A stretch of 64,000 bases of DNA, from NCBI GenBank assembly GCA_027484445.1, contig JAIXSY010000042.1, positions 1 through 64,000 of the forward strand, read 5' to 3'. This DNA comes from Verrucomicrobiaceae bacterium. GTDB lineage: Bacteria; Verrucomicrobiota; Verrucomicrobiia; Verrucomicrobiales; Verrucomicrobiaceae. A program made the translations under genes and the position numbers. Shown in pieces: positions 50,296-59,940 of the stretch; the stretch's first letter is position 1; each line of letters opens with the position of its first letter. Below the pieces are notes generated by a model, which saw only the letters and a list, made by a program, of their open reading frames with translations, made no database searches and had not been told where the DNA came from.

Positions 50296-52320
50296 TCAGC
50301 GCTGACCACGACCGACTGGAACGGCTTTTTGCGTTTCCGTTGGCACTTTGCCATCAGCCATGGGCAACCCGCGGGGGCTAGGCGCATCGGCGGGAACTGA
50401 GTACCAATTGAGCTGAGGAACTCCCGAGAGTTGCACCCAGGTGAGGTTGCCGAGCTTGATCCATTCGAGCTCAACGATCGCCCACACCTGTGAACCCCAA
50501 GGAATTTTGTCCCGAAGGTCACGTCCCAGGTCTGAGTCCTTTTCGATGAAGACCGTGGCTGTGAATGGATTGGGCGGTGCAGGACTCAGGCGAAAGGCAT
50601 CTTTGGAGGAGGCATTCGGCACCTTGTCCTCAAAGTAATGGGTGCGGGTGATGCCCACGTGAAAACGCGCCGCTCCTTCTTGATAGCCTTGCAGGAACTT
50701 TTCCAGGAGTCTGTCTTTGAACTCAACAAAGCTGAGCCAGTCCACTTTGAAGCGTCCTTGCTGTTCCTCCAGCATCACCGGCAGGGCATATTCCCAGGTC
50801 TTGCTTTCTAGCCCGAAGACTGCATGGGCACCTCCGCCGATTTGTGGCTTGGGGTCATGGCGTACAAGAGCAACGGCATCCACCAAGATGGGGCCATCTG
50901 GATTGGCGCTGTAATAGCGCTCCATGTACGGGCGCATCAACTCGGGGGCGAGGGTGTAGCGTAGGCGTTCTTCTAGATTTTCCGCTTTCAAAAACGCCAT
51001 CAGGGCATCTGCGGCAGGCTGGGCTGCCGGCGTGATTCCGTCCATACGAATGGCTGAATTCGAGCCAGAAGCAGGTGGACTTTCACTGCTGGCGGTGAGG
51101 CTTCCTGTGGTCTTTGCTGTGGCTGGTGTCGTCACCTCGACCAGCGTGCTTGGGGGGCTATTGGATTCTGCCTTTGGCAATTCAGGCGCGAGTGGTGAAT
51201 CGGCCTTGGCGATCATGGGCTCAGTCTTGCTTTCAGCAGTTGGCTCAGTTTTGACCCTTTCCGGGGTGGGCTCCATCGCCTGAGGTGGGATGGTTTCTGC
51301 TGGATCAAATCGGCCGCCTGTAGCATTCGATGGAACTTCTGCTGTTGGGCGAGAGTTGTCTGAATCTGGGAGTGTCGGCTCTGGCAGGCTGGGAATGGAC
51401 ACAGTGGCTTCGGCGACCGTCGCCGTTTCTTGAGCCCCCTGGAAGCGCTGCACCATCTCGGTGATTGGCTCTCGGAACAGCCAACCCCCAGCGGCAAGCA
51501 GGCCACCGAGGCAGATCACGGCGAGGCCGATCATGAAGACGTTGGAGCCCTTCCTCGATTTGGGGAGAGGGCGAGAGCGGCCTGACGCGGGCACATTCCG
51601 CCCTGGGTTTTCCTGCGCAGGCAGATTCAGCAGCGGGGGCGGCTGTGGACTGAGGGGGCCTGAAGGCAAACCACGGCCGAGCAGTGAATCATTGCCAAGG
51701 TTTGCGGCACCGCTGCTTGCATTGCCAGCTCCGGGTAGGCTTGGTGAGCCAGGAATCAGGCTGCTTGCAGCAGGGCGGCTGGGTGCGGTTTCCAGCGGAG
51801 GCAGTTGAGGGGGTGTCGCTGCTGAGCCCCAAGCGGCCGTAGCCGTCGGCGCTGGGGGGACGCTGGTGCCACCAAACGGAAGTTGCGAATCTGGGCGACG
51901 TGGAGGCAGCCCCATCCCAAGGGGTTGAGCCACTGAGCTATCTAGTAAGGTCTGGCCAAGTCCGGGAGCACCTGCGGGGGGCATTTGCCACGAAGGTGGT
52001 GGTGGAGGCGGTGGGGTGCCTGCAAACCCACCCAAACCGCCCAACGGAGCGCCCGGGAGCGGCTGGATGGTCGTCGGATTCGGCGAGACAAGCGATGGTG
52101 GAGTCAGTGGCGGCAATGCAGCGGCAGCAGGCTCTGGCGATGGCTTGGGAGCACCTGGAAATCCTCCAAAGCTTGGCGCTGGGCTCATGGGGGCGGCGCT
52201 GGGAGAAGTCACGGTGGTTCCACAGACCGGGCAAGGGCCGCTAATCCCAGCTAGATGGGAGGGCACGGTCAGCTCATGCTGACAGGCCTGGCATTGAAAC
52301 TGGATGACTTCAGAACTCAT
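50296..52320 (-). CDS. Hypothetical zinc-ribbon, proline-rich, single-helix membrane protein
   Basis: This 674-residue protein begins with a zinc-ribbon (FQCQACQHELTV, then GPCPVCGTTV; four Cys within 34 residues). A Pro/Gly/Ser/Ala-rich disordered region covers about 40-250, with a membrane helix at about 262-284 (NVFMIGLAVICLGGLLAAGGWLF). A low-complexity periplasmic stretch and a folded C-terminal domain follow (about 430-640, IRMDGITPAAQPAADALMAFLKAENLEERL; RYTLAPELMRPYMERYY; VRHDPKP). The last part recalls conserved Verrucomicrobia proteins of unknown role. No catalytic motif was seen. It converges on the LptF/G gene. Confidence 0.6.
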   Translation of the reverse strand: MSSEVIQFQCQACQHELTVPSHLAGISGPCPVCGTTVTSPSAAPMSPAPSFGGFPGAPKPSPEPAAAALPPLTPPSLVSPNPTTIQPLPGAPLGGLGGFAGTPPPPPPPSWQMPPAGAPGLGQTLLDSSVAQPLGMGLPPRRPDSQLPFGGTSVPPAPTATAAWGSAATPPQLPPLETAPSRPAASSLIPGSPSLPGAGNASSGAANLGNDSLLGRGLPSGPLSPQPPPLLNLPAQENPGRNVPASGRSRPLPKSRKGSNVFMIGLAVICLGGLLAAGGWLFREPITEMVQRFQGAQETATVAEATVSIPSLPEPTLPDSDNSRPTAEVPSNATGGRFDPAETIPPQAMEPTPERVKTEPTAESKTEPMIAKADSPLAPELPKAESNSPPSTLVEVTTPATAKTTGSLTASSESPPASGSNSAIRMDGITPAAQPAADALMAFLKAENLEERLRYTLAPELMRPYMERYYSANPDGPILVDAVALVRHDPKPQIGGGAHAVFGLESKTWEYALPVMLEEQQGRFKVDWLSFVEFKDRLLEKFLQGYQEGAARFHVGITRTHYFEDKVPNASSKDAFRLSPAPPNPFTATVFIEKDSDLGRDLRDKIPWGSQVWAIVELEWIKLGNLTWVQLSGVPQLNWYSVPADAPSPRGLPMADGKVPTETQKAVPVGRGQR

Positions 52321-52417
52321 ATTGAGGGCGGCGCTAGCCTCCTAACCCGACAAAGAATCGCTCACAGACCGTCTGACGACAAGTATGTTTCAATTAAATT
52401 CATAATTTTTGGAAAAT

Positions 52418-55159
52418 TTAAGGTGTTAGCAGCTTCTGTAGGTCCTCCTGGGTCAGACGCAGTTTTTCTGCTCTTCCCGCGAGCAGGGACTCGACCAAGG
52501 CAGATTTGGTTTTTTGCATCTCGATGATTCGCTCCTCGATCGTCCCCTGGCAGATCAATTTGTGGACAAACACTGGCTTGGTCTGGCCGATTCGGTGGGC
52601 ACGGTCGCTAGCCTGCGCCTCGGCGGCAGGATTCCACCATGGGTCATAGTGAATGACCGTGTCGGCAGTCGTCAGATTTAGCCCAGAGCCGCCTGCCTTG
52701 AGGCTGATGAGAAAGACGGGCACCTTTCCTGCCTGAAATTGCTGAATTGGGGTTTCTCGGTCACGGGTTTCTCCGGTCAGTTTCACAAAAGCGATGCCCG
52801 CCTGCTGCAGCTCCTTTTCCAAGAGCTTGAGCATTTCTGTAAACTGGCTGAAAATGAGAACTTTGCGGCCTTCCTCGATCAGTTCGGGCAGCATTTCCTG
52901 CATGAGGTAGGCCGTTTTGGCTGAGGTCTCCATCTGCTGCGCGGTTTCGATTTTCAGTAGCTGTGGGTGACAGCAGACTTGGCGAAGCTTCAGCAGGGCA
53001 TCCAGCACGATGATCTGGCTACGCTCCAGGCCTTGCTGGGAGATGGCCTCCCTCACGCGCTGATCCATGGCCGCACGGATGGTCTCGTAGAGGTCGATCT
53101 GTTCTTTTTCGAGCTCAATGGTGTGAAGGATTTCTGTTTTTGGCGGCAGATCACGAGCCACGGCGTCTTTGGTGCGACGCAGCAGCAGCGGTTGCAGTCG
53201 TCCTGCTAGCTGCTTTTGGCGGTCGGCATCAGCCTCTTTTTCAATGGGGTTCCGGTAGTAGCTGCGAAAGGTATCCGCATCTCCCAGCAGCCCCGGCATG
53301 AGGAAGTGGTAGAGGCTCCAAAGTTCGCCGAGATGATTTTCGATCGGGGTTCCGGTCAGGCAGAGTCGATGCCTAGCCTTGAGGCTGGAGCAGACCTGGG
53401 CGGCTTTGCTGCGCGGGTTTTTGATGTTTTGTGCTTCATCCAGAACGACGATGTGCCAGTCCTGGCGGCAGAGGTGATCCGCGTCCCGCACTAGCAGCGG
53501 GTAGGAGGTGATGACGAGCTGATGCCTGCGAATGCGGTGAAAGTCGGCGTGGCGATCATCGCCATGCAGCAGCAGCACGCTCAGGTCAGGGGTGAATTTC
53601 GCGGCTTCGCGTGCCCAGTTTCGGATGACGGAGGTGGGAGCTAAAATGAGCGCGGGCTGATCCAGCCGCCCGGCTTCTTTTTCCATCAGGAGATGGGACA
53701 AGGTTTGTAGAGTTTTTCCCAGCCCCATGTCATCAGCCAAGATGCCATTCAGGGAAAACTCCCGCAGGAATTGCAGCCAGGAAAGGCCCTCGCGCTGGTA
53801 GGGACGCAGTTCAGCCCGCAGGCCGATAGGGGGATGCACCAACTCTAGCTCACGAAAGTCAGAGATCTGCTCGCGCAAAGCAGCTAGCTGAGCCGGAGCC
53901 CGGATTGGCAGGCCATCCAGTTCAGAAAGCTGAGCGGCTCGGAGCTTGTCCAGCTTCAGGCCGCCTTCCTTGCTGCGGGCGGGACGACTGCTGAGCAACT
54001 CATCCAAAAAACCCAGCAGGGCCAGAAGCCGCCGTGCCGGAACCGAGATCACGTCATGGCTTGGCGGTGGCAGAGCCAGAAGGTAGCGTTGATCCAAGTT
54101 TTGGCAGAGCACCTCTCGCGTTAGCCCTTGGTCGATGCAATTCACGAGGATCGGCACCAACGAGACGCGATGCCCATCAATCTCAATGCCGAGGTCGAGG
54201 TGAAAGCTTTCGCCTGCTGAATCACGGTCGGCTTTCAGCTCCGAGTACCAGGCCTCATCATCGGCGAGGTGGATGTTGTGCCCGAAATCAGGGCTGATCT
54301 CTACCTCCCACCCCTCCTGCTGCAGCAGGGGCACCTGGGATTCGAGAAAGGTGGCCCAAAACATGGCTTGGTCAGCCTCGGGCACAGTCATCAGAGGCCT
54401 TAGTGTTTCGCTAGCTTGAGCGTCGGGCAGCAGCTCTTGCGCAGGGCGGAGACCGCACTGCATGAGATCCGCGATCAAAAGGCGCTCCAGGCGCAGGTTT
54501 CGCGACAAAGCATGGGCGATGCCTTCAGGGCTCTTCCAGCGGCTGCCGGTGCCTCGCCCCAGCATCTGAAAGCGGTCGGGACACCCTGGGTAGCTCACGC
54601 AAGCTTCAGCGACGGCGAGACTATGGCTCACCTGAGTCATCGCGGCTCTACCTGTCTGGAACTGAGGGCGCTGAAGAGTGATACGGCGCAGTCGTAGGCT
54701 GGGTCGGAGATCATCGTTGGGCACGACCACCACAGGCTCCTCAGGCTCTGAGGCCACGGTTGTCTTCGGGGCACCGGTGGCAGCGATGATGCGGGTGAGG
54801 TGCTGAGCCTCTGGCTTGGACAGCACTAGCATCATGACGGCGGCGTGCTCACACAGTGCTCTTTTCCCCAGGCAGGAGCACGTGGACGTGACCTGGATGT
54901 CACCGCTAGCCGTGAGTCTCAGGCGCAGCCGAGGTTCATCGTAATTGTCTTCGTTTTTGCCCACCTCAGCAGCGATTTCGATCTCATCCAGGCCTGCGAT
55001 GAGGGCCGAGGTGAGGCGCACATGGCCATCGGCCGGCTGTCTCAAGGCCCGATCCAGGTCGCCGCGCTGAAAAAGCCACATCCAAGAGCGGCGACCAATC
55101 TGAGCCCAGAGTCGATCCCATGGAAAACTAGAGCTGGAGGGCAGGTCAGAGGCGGGCAC
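52418..55159 (-). CDS. SNF2-family helicase with SWIM zinc finger
   Basis: This 913-residue DNA-dependent ATPase has an N-terminal SWIM zinc finger (C94-x-C96 and C103-x-H105 in STCSCLGKRALCEHAAV), then a region of bacterial SNF2-associated sequence, then the ATPase core. The core has LADDMGLGKTLQTLS (Walker A, about 470), LILAPTSVIRNWAREA, VVLDEAQNIKN (DEAQ box), LTGTPIENHLGELWSLYHFL and the helicase C lobe VLIFSQFTEM, LISLKAGGSGLNLT, DRAHRIGQTKPVFVHKLI. Such proteins may remodel transcription or repair complexes. It is separated from the PAS kinase gene by 28 bases on the same strand. Confidence 0.92.
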   Translation of the reverse strand: MPASDLPSSSSFPWDRLWAQIGRRSWMWLFQRGDLDRALRQPADGHVRLTSALIAGLDEIEIAAEVGKNEDNYDEPRLRLRLTASGDIQVTSTCSCLGKRALCEHAAVMMLVLSKPEAQHLTRIIAATGAPKTTVASEPEEPVVVVPNDDLRPSLRLRRITLQRPQFQTGRAAMTQVSHSLAVAEACVSYPGCPDRFQMLGRGTGSRWKSPEGIAHALSRNLRLERLLIADLMQCGLRPAQELLPDAQASETLRPLMTVPEADQAMFWATFLESQVPLLQQEGWEVEISPDFGHNIHLADDEAWYSELKADRDSAGESFHLDLGIEIDGHRVSLVPILVNCIDQGLTREVLCQNLDQRYLLALPPPSHDVISVPARRLLALLGFLDELLSSRPARSKEGGLKLDKLRAAQLSELDGLPIRAPAQLAALREQISDFRELELVHPPIGLRAELRPYQREGLSWLQFLREFSLNGILADDMGLGKTLQTLSHLLMEKEAGRLDQPALILAPTSVIRNWAREAAKFTPDLSVLLLHGDDRHADFHRIRRHQLVITSYPLLVRDADHLCRQDWHIVVLDEAQNIKNPRSKAAQVCSSLKARHRLCLTGTPIENHLGELWSLYHFLMPGLLGDADTFRSYYRNPIEKEADADRQKQLAGRLQPLLLRRTKDAVARDLPPKTEILHTIELEKEQIDLYETIRAAMDQRVREAISQQGLERSQIIVLDALLKLRQVCCHPQLLKIETAQQMETSAKTAYLMQEMLPELIEEGRKVLIFSQFTEMLKLLEKELQQAGIAFVKLTGETRDRETPIQQFQAGKVPVFLISLKAGGSGLNLTTADTVIHYDPWWNPAAEAQASDRAHRIGQTKPVFVHKLICQGTIEERIIEMQKTKSALVESLLAGRAEKLRLTQEDLQKLLTP

Positions 55160-55187
55160 GCAGGGCAGGGGCGCGATTCAGGGAAAA

Positions 55188-56861
55188 TCAGCGACGCATC
55201 ATCGTGATCACACGGTGCACCATTTGGGTCAGTTCACCGGCCTCATAGGGCTTCGGTAGCACGCCCAAAAATCCACGCTCTAGGTAAGAGAGCTGCACAT
55301 CCGAGTTCACGCTGCCGCTAGTCACGACCAGCCGCACCTCGGGATCGAATCGCAGCAATTGCTCGGCCGTTTCGCCCCCGTCCATGCCACCACGCAGGGT
55401 TAGGTCCATCAGCACGACATCCGGCGTCGTGCCTTGGCGGAAGAGGGTTTGATAGGTTTTCACTGCATCCTGGCCGTTGTCTGCCTCAATGACTTCGTAG
55501 CCACATCGGGTCAAAATCATGCGTGCCACTTTGCGCAGGTCGTCTTCATCATCGACGATCAAGACACGACCGCGGCCGTGCTTCAGCGGCACAGGTGCAG
55601 CATCGAGCGAGCTTGGGCTTTGGCTCCCTGCATGATTGGCTTGATCGTCCCGAGGGGCAGACACAGCAGGCAGCAGCACCGTGAATTCAGTGCCAATGTT
55701 CAGGCGTGAGGTCACTCGGATGTCGCCCTCGTGGTCCTGAATGAAGCGCTTGCAGGTGGTCAGACCGATCCCATTCCCATCGGCTTTTGTGGAAAACGAT
55801 TCCCGGAAGAGACGATCCAGATGCTCTGGGGCAATACCGCAGCCGCGGTCACGAACGACGATGCGGACGTAGGAACCAGGTGCCAAGACGGCATCTTGCC
55901 CCAGTGAGATCTCTGCATTTTCTGCCTCGACATCCATGTGCCCACCCTGTGGCATGGCCTGGATGCCATTGAGAATCAGGTTTTGCAGCACCTGGCTGAT
56001 TTTCGTGCCATCGGCCACGGGCCAACGCAGATCCGCAGAGAGCCGAACATTCACGTGCACGTTGGCTCCTGCGCTGGCGAATTTGACCGTGTCTTTGACG
56101 ATAGGCGCTAGATCGACAGGTTTTTTGTCCTGCGGTCTTGCCTTGCACGCGCTGACGACCTGAGAGGTGAACTGCCGAGCGCGACGCAGGCCGCCGAAGA
56201 TGTGCTGCAGTTCCTCGTGCAGTCCTGGATCAGACGTGTTTTGCACCAGATCTGACAACCTCATGGTGACTGGGCCGAGCAGGTTGTTGACGTCATGCGC
56301 GATGCCTTGGGCGAGCGCGGCTAAGTTGTCTTTCTTCAGCTGATCCGAATGCGCATCCAGGTCATCTGGCTTGGAGGTCGGGGCAGGTGTCCCAATGGCG
56401 GAGATGGTCGCTTGTGGCAGTGGGGTGACCAGCAGCGTGTAGTTCAGCAGTTTGCGCAGACTATTGAAGACTGCCCGCACCCGCCAGCGGCAGCGCTGTG
56501 GCTCGCGTCCCATGAAGTTCTGGATCTGGCATTCGCATTCGTGAGAACCGCCATTGTCCACCGCCATTCGCAGGCTTTGCTGCAAGAGGGCAGCCTCCCC
56601 ATCCACCACGGCGAGATCATGGAGAGCCATGCCCCGGAGCCCACGATCAGGCTCCACCCCGACCATGACAGCTGCCGCTGCATTGCTGAAAAGGATCTGA
56701 TAGCCTGCCGCGCCATTGGGCTGAGGATCAATGATCAAGATCCCCTCCGGCACTTGATCCAACGCCACCCGAAGGAAGTAGTTGGCCGTCTTCATTTGAT
56801 CGAGGCTGGATTCCAGCTCGGCCAGGGTCTCCGGGCGCAGGGTATCGGGAGTGAGAGTCAT
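55188..56861 (-). CDS. Soluble PAS hybrid histidine kinase with receiver domain
   Basis: This 557-residue protein has a PAS domain at about 28-150 (LDQVPEGILIIDPQPNGAAGYQILFSNAAA). A kinase module follows with phosphoacceptor H189 in LAQGIAHDVNNLLGPV and ATPase motifs (QNLILNGIQAMPQGG, RDRGCGI, GIGLTTCKRFIQDHEG). A C-terminal receiver covers about 430-555 (LIVDDEDDL, phosphoacceptor D486 in VLMDLTLRGGMDG, Lys in LPKPYEAG). There is no membrane segment, so it senses something in the cytoplasm through the PAS domain. There is no separate regulator next to it. An AT-rich upstream stretch holds its promoter. Confidence 0.9.
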   Translation of the reverse strand: MTLTPDTLRPETLAELESSLDQMKTANYFLRVALDQVPEGILIIDPQPNGAAGYQILFSNAAAAVMVGVEPDRGLRGMALHDLAVVDGEAALLQQSLRMAVDNGGSHECECQIQNFMGREPQRCRWRVRAVFNSLRKLLNYTLLVTPLPQATISAIGTPAPTSKPDDLDAHSDQLKKDNLAALAQGIAHDVNNLLGPVTMRLSDLVQNTSDPGLHEELQHIFGGLRRARQFTSQVVSACKARPQDKKPVDLAPIVKDTVKFASAGANVHVNVRLSADLRWPVADGTKISQVLQNLILNGIQAMPQGGHMDVEAENAEISLGQDAVLAPGSYVRIVVRDRGCGIAPEHLDRLFRESFSTKADGNGIGLTTCKRFIQDHEGDIRVTSRLNIGTEFTVLLPAVSAPRDDQANHAGSQSPSSLDAAPVPLKHGRGRVLIVDDEDDLRKVARMILTRCGYEVIEADNGQDAVKTYQTLFRQGTTPDVVLMDLTLRGGMDGGETAEQLLRFDPEVRLVVTSGSVNSDVQLSYLERGFLGVLPKPYEAGELTQMVHRVITMMRR

Positions 56862-57190
56862 GGCAGAAATTCCCGAGCTTTTTAATCAGTTTAGATAATT
56901 AAGTAAACTTTAATTTTTGGAAAAACGATCTTTTTTGCTTCTCGATTTTGCAAAAAGCGACCGAAAGCGCCCACCTAGCCTGTCACAAGTTAAGCAAACC
57001 CCGTGGGCTAAGGCTTTGTGTTAAGCTTTCCTTATCCAGCAAGCCTCTCTCTTTTCCTGAACACGATGGGTCACCAAGACGATGTGCCTGCCACCAATTT
57101 TAGCACAGCCAATGCCATTTTGCGGGCGAAGGTATGGCGATTTTCGAGCAGGCGTTGACTTGCCGACATCGTGCCCCATTTTCCGCACCC
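56862..57190. other. Intergenic region between the PAS kinase and YidB-like gene
   Basis: These 329 bases lie between the divergent starts. The first 90 bases are AT-rich (TTAATCAGTTTAGATAATTAAG and similar) and probably hold the promoter of the kinase gene on the minus strand. The remainder has no gene that can be supported; the YidB-like frame is open back to 57134, but that part lacks similarity. Confidence 0.5.
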
Positions 57191-57622
57191 ATGGGACTTT
57201 TCGACGCACTCGCCAAACAGGCACTTGGTAGCTTTCTCGGAACGGGGGCAGGTCAGCCTGCGGATTTGCTATCTACACTCCTTCAGCAAGCGGGAGGACT
57301 GCCAGGTCTAATGCAGCGCTTTCAGCAGGCTGGACTCTCGGAGGCCTTCGCTTCCTGGGTTTCTACGGGAGAAAATCGTCCCGTGCAGCCTTCGCAGATA
57401 GAGCAAGCGCTCGGCTCGGATGCGGTTGCTGCTTTGGCGGGGCGTCTGGGTTTGGATGCGAACACAGTGCTGCCTCTGCTGAGTCAGTTTCTGCCCCAGG
57501 TCATCGACAAACTCACCCCCAATGGCCAGATGGAAGAGGCCCAGCCTAGCACTGATCAATTGCAAAACGTGCTGGCCAGCGTCATGAAGGGTGGCTTGAG
57601 CGGGATCTTTGGCGGGCGCTGA
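57191..57622 (+). CDS. YidB-like DUF937 family protein
   Basis: This protein of about 143 residues starts at MGLFDALAKQALGSFLG, the usual beginning of YidB/DUF937 proteins; an earlier in-frame Met at 57134 adds an unrelated 19 residues. Hallmarks are LLSTLLQQAGGLPGLMQRFQQAGLSEAFASWVSTGENRPV and QIEQALGSDAVAALAGRLGLDANTVLPLLSQFLPQVIDKLTPNG. It is a small helical protein of unknown function. It ends 5 bases before the start of the next gene. Confidence 0.85.
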   Translation: MGLFDALAKQALGSFLGTGAGQPADLLSTLLQQAGGLPGLMQRFQQAGLSEAFASWVSTGENRPVQPSQIEQALGSDAVAALAGRLGLDANTVLPLLSQFLPQVIDKLTPNGQMEEAQPSTDQLQNVLASVMKGGLSGIFGGR

Positions 57623-57626
57623 TTTT

Positions 57627-58664
57627 ATGGCCACGGACATCCAGATCACGAAGCGGAAGGAGTTTTTGCCCTTCACGGAGGATCTGGAAATCTACCTGGA
57701 CCAGTTTGGCCGACGTTACTCCCTGCCTGCCACTTATGGCGATCTCTTGGGTTTCAATGAGAGCTACCCGCTCGATGACAAAAACGGCAATCCCACGCAC
57801 TGGTCCACCGTTCTTTACCCGCAGGAAGTCCAGCAGGATCTGTATCCCCGACTGACCAGCATTTATTCGCTGCTGCGAACGGGTGATCTGCACGCGGTTC
57901 CTCATCTTTATGTGGAGCGCGTGGACTTCTGTGAATTCGGCAATTCCCGGCCTTTTCGCGTGCGTGTAGTAAACCAATACAACGACAACTATGATCACCT
58001 CTATGTGAAGCGTGCAGATGCTTCACGCGTTTATGGCCTGGAGCTTGAGCATCTGCTGTCGCCAAATCGGATCAATTACCTCGCTCATTCAGGCACGCTG
58101 GTGGAAGAACACATCGCAGGCATTCCTGGAGATGTCTTCATTCGCGATTACCTTGAGCGACCTGATATCAATAAAGTTCGCATTGCTAAAGAATTTGTGA
58201 AATTCAGCGAGCGCTGCTTCATTCGTCTTTTAGGTGACATGCGTAGTTATAACTTTGTCATCGACATCACGCCTGACTTTGAGGACGTGCAGTATCGGGT
58301 GCGCGCCATCGACTTTGATCAGCAGAGCTATGAAGGACGTCGCAGCCTCTATCTGCCGCAGTTCTTCAAGGAGAACAATCCGGTTGTCTGGCTCTGCTCA
58401 AAATGCCTTAATCTCCCCACGATGAAGCAGTATCAGGAGGAAGAGCGGACCTTGATCGCGCGTCGTTACATCAGTGAGCATCAACGCATTCACGCCCTGC
58501 TCGACTGCATGAAGCGCAATCCCAGGGAACCCATGGAAAAAATGCAACAATTGGCGAACGAACTTGGGGAATATCACCAGACTTCACGCTTCGAAACCTG
58601 CACCAGCATGGGAGACGTCGTGGAGCGGAATTTGGAACTCACGCTTGGTCGGCACCTGACCTGA
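57627..58664 (+). CDS. Hypothetical protein with kinase-like motif pattern
   Basis: This protein of about 345 residues starts at MATDIQITKRKEFLPF (a Met six codons upstream is possible). No family is recognised with confidence. RLLGDMRSYNFVID, followed about 20 residues later by RAIDFDQQSYEGR, gives a G-D-x-x-x-x-N plus I-D-F-D pattern. That is like the catalytic loop and metal site of HipA- or phosphotransferase-type kinase folds; this is a weak inference. There is no signal peptide or membrane segment. It ends 17 bases before the next small gene. Confidence 0.6.
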   Translation: MATDIQITKRKEFLPFTEDLEIYLDQFGRRYSLPATYGDLLGFNESYPLDDKNGNPTHWSTVLYPQEVQQDLYPRLTSIYSLLRTGDLHAVPHLYVERVDFCEFGNSRPFRVRVVNQYNDNYDHLYVKRADASRVYGLELEHLLSPNRINYLAHSGTLVEEHIAGIPGDVFIRDYLERPDINKVRIAKEFVKFSERCFIRLLGDMRSYNFVIDITPDFEDVQYRVRAIDFDQQSYEGRRSLYLPQFFKENNPVVWLCSKCLNLPTMKQYQEEERTLIARRYISEHQRIHALLDCMKRNPREPMEKMQQLANELGEYHQTSRFETCTSMGDVVERNLELTLGRHLT

Positions 58665-58681
58665 CCCCACTAGCACCTTTC

Positions 58682-58870
58682 ATGTTAGACTCTACCACGA
58701 CCTCTAGCCTTGATCCTCAGTCGCTTGCTGCTCTGGGGGTGGTCATCGTCACAGCAGTCATCTTCATGCTTCGTCTTCTGAAAGCCTCAAAAAGCAGCTG
58801 CGCAGGAGGCTGTGGATGTGTGCTAAAGCCCAACCAAAAAGCATTGGGAAAAAACTCTGGAAGCCCGTAA
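58682..58870 (+). CDS. Small Cys-rich single-helix membrane protein
   Basis: This 62-residue protein has one membrane helix (about 15-33, LAALGVVIVTAVIFMLRLL) followed by a Cys-rich tail CAGGCGCVLKPN. The layout resembles FeoB-associated Cys-rich membrane proteins, although no feo gene is nearby. It is the last gene before the ATP synthase operon, with a 105-base gap to atpB. The call is tentative because of its size. Confidence 0.5.
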   Translation: MLDSTTTSSLDPQSLAALGVVIVTAVIFMLRLLKASKSSCAGGCGCVLKPNQKALGKNSGSP

Positions 58871-58975
58871 AATCAAGGCTTCGACGACTTTGTGAAATTT
58901 TTCACAAATAGAACTTGCCTCCCATCTTCGGCTGTCTAAACAAGCCTGCCGCAACCTTCCCGAACAACCTCACGT

Positions 58976-59857
58976 ATGGCATTGCCTTTGCATTCTTTCT
59001 CCCCCGCTCCCTTTTTGGCTGTGAGCGCAAAGGCTTCGGAGATGGTGCATGGCAGTGACTTCTTCAGTTTCTTAACCAATTCGGTGGTTGTTGCGCTTTG
59101 TGTGTTAGGTCTAGTCTTTGCCTTTTCTCGCAAGGCAACCTCAGGCATGACCTTGATTCCGCACAAGGCGCAGAACTTATTCGAGTTCTTGGTCGAATTT
59201 CTTTATGGACGGATTGAGGGTATCGTGGGCGCCAAGCAAGCCAAGCTCGCCTTTCCACTCCTTGGAACATTATTTATCTACATTTTGGTCTCGAATTGGT
59301 TTGGTTTGATTCCTGGAGTTGGCACCATGGGCTTCGGTGAGTCCACCGGCCCTTTCAGTGTGGCTGAGGCTGATAAACCGCTCTTTCGTCCTCCTACCGC
59401 CGACCTCAATGCTACACTAGCAATGGCGCTGTCTGCATTTGTGGTTTGGTTTTATCTGACCATCAAAGAAATGGGTGTTTGGGGATTCATCATGCATACC
59501 TTTGGTCCCAAGGGGGGGCTGAAAGGATTCATGGGGATGGTCGTGGGTGCTGTTTTCCTTTTCGTAGGTGTGATCGAAATCGTCTCCATCGTTCTTCGTC
59601 CGATGACACTGTCGATCCGACTCTACGGCAACATTTTCGCTGGCGAGAGCGTGCTTCATACCCTTGGTGGCCTGCTTGATAAATCAGGTCCATTTCTCAG
59701 TTTCATTGGCAGCGTGCTGATTCCATTTCCATTCTATTTCATGGAGCTTCTCGTGGGTCTCCTCCAGGCCATTGTTTTCACTTTGCTCTGCTCAGTTTAC
59801 ATTCAACTCTCTACCACTCATGATGAGCATCATGAAGATGGGGAGCATCACCACTGA
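58976..59857 (+). CDS. atpB: ATP synthase F0 subunit a
   Basis: This 293-residue integral membrane subunit forms the proton half-channels against the c ring. Hallmarks are LEFLVEFLYGRIEGIVGAKQ, SNWFGLIPGVG, PTADLNATLAMALSAFVVWFY, and TLSIRLYGNIFAGESVLHTLGG carrying the essential Arg. The last helices are followed by QLSTTHDEHHEDGEHHH, a His/Asp/Glu-rich tail. It is the first gene of the operon B-E-F-H-A-G-D; no atpI is seen upstream. Confidence 0.96.
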   Translation: MALPLHSFSPAPFLAVSAKASEMVHGSDFFSFLTNSVVVALCVLGLVFAFSRKATSGMTLIPHKAQNLFEFLVEFLYGRIEGIVGAKQAKLAFPLLGTLFIYILVSNWFGLIPGVGTMGFGESTGPFSVAEADKPLFRPPTADLNATLAMALSAFVVWFYLTIKEMGVWGFIMHTFGPKGGLKGFMGMVVGAVFLFVGVIEIVSIVLRPMTLSIRLYGNIFAGESVLHTLGGLLDKSGPFLSFIGSVLIPFPFYFMELLVGLLQAIVFTLLCSVYIQLSTTHDEHHEDGEHHH

Positions 59858-59940
59858 GTTCGTGCCCTAAACCTTTGATCGCAGGACCATGCGCAACGCG
59901 TGGGTGCAATCGAAACAACAACAATACATCCTATCATCCA

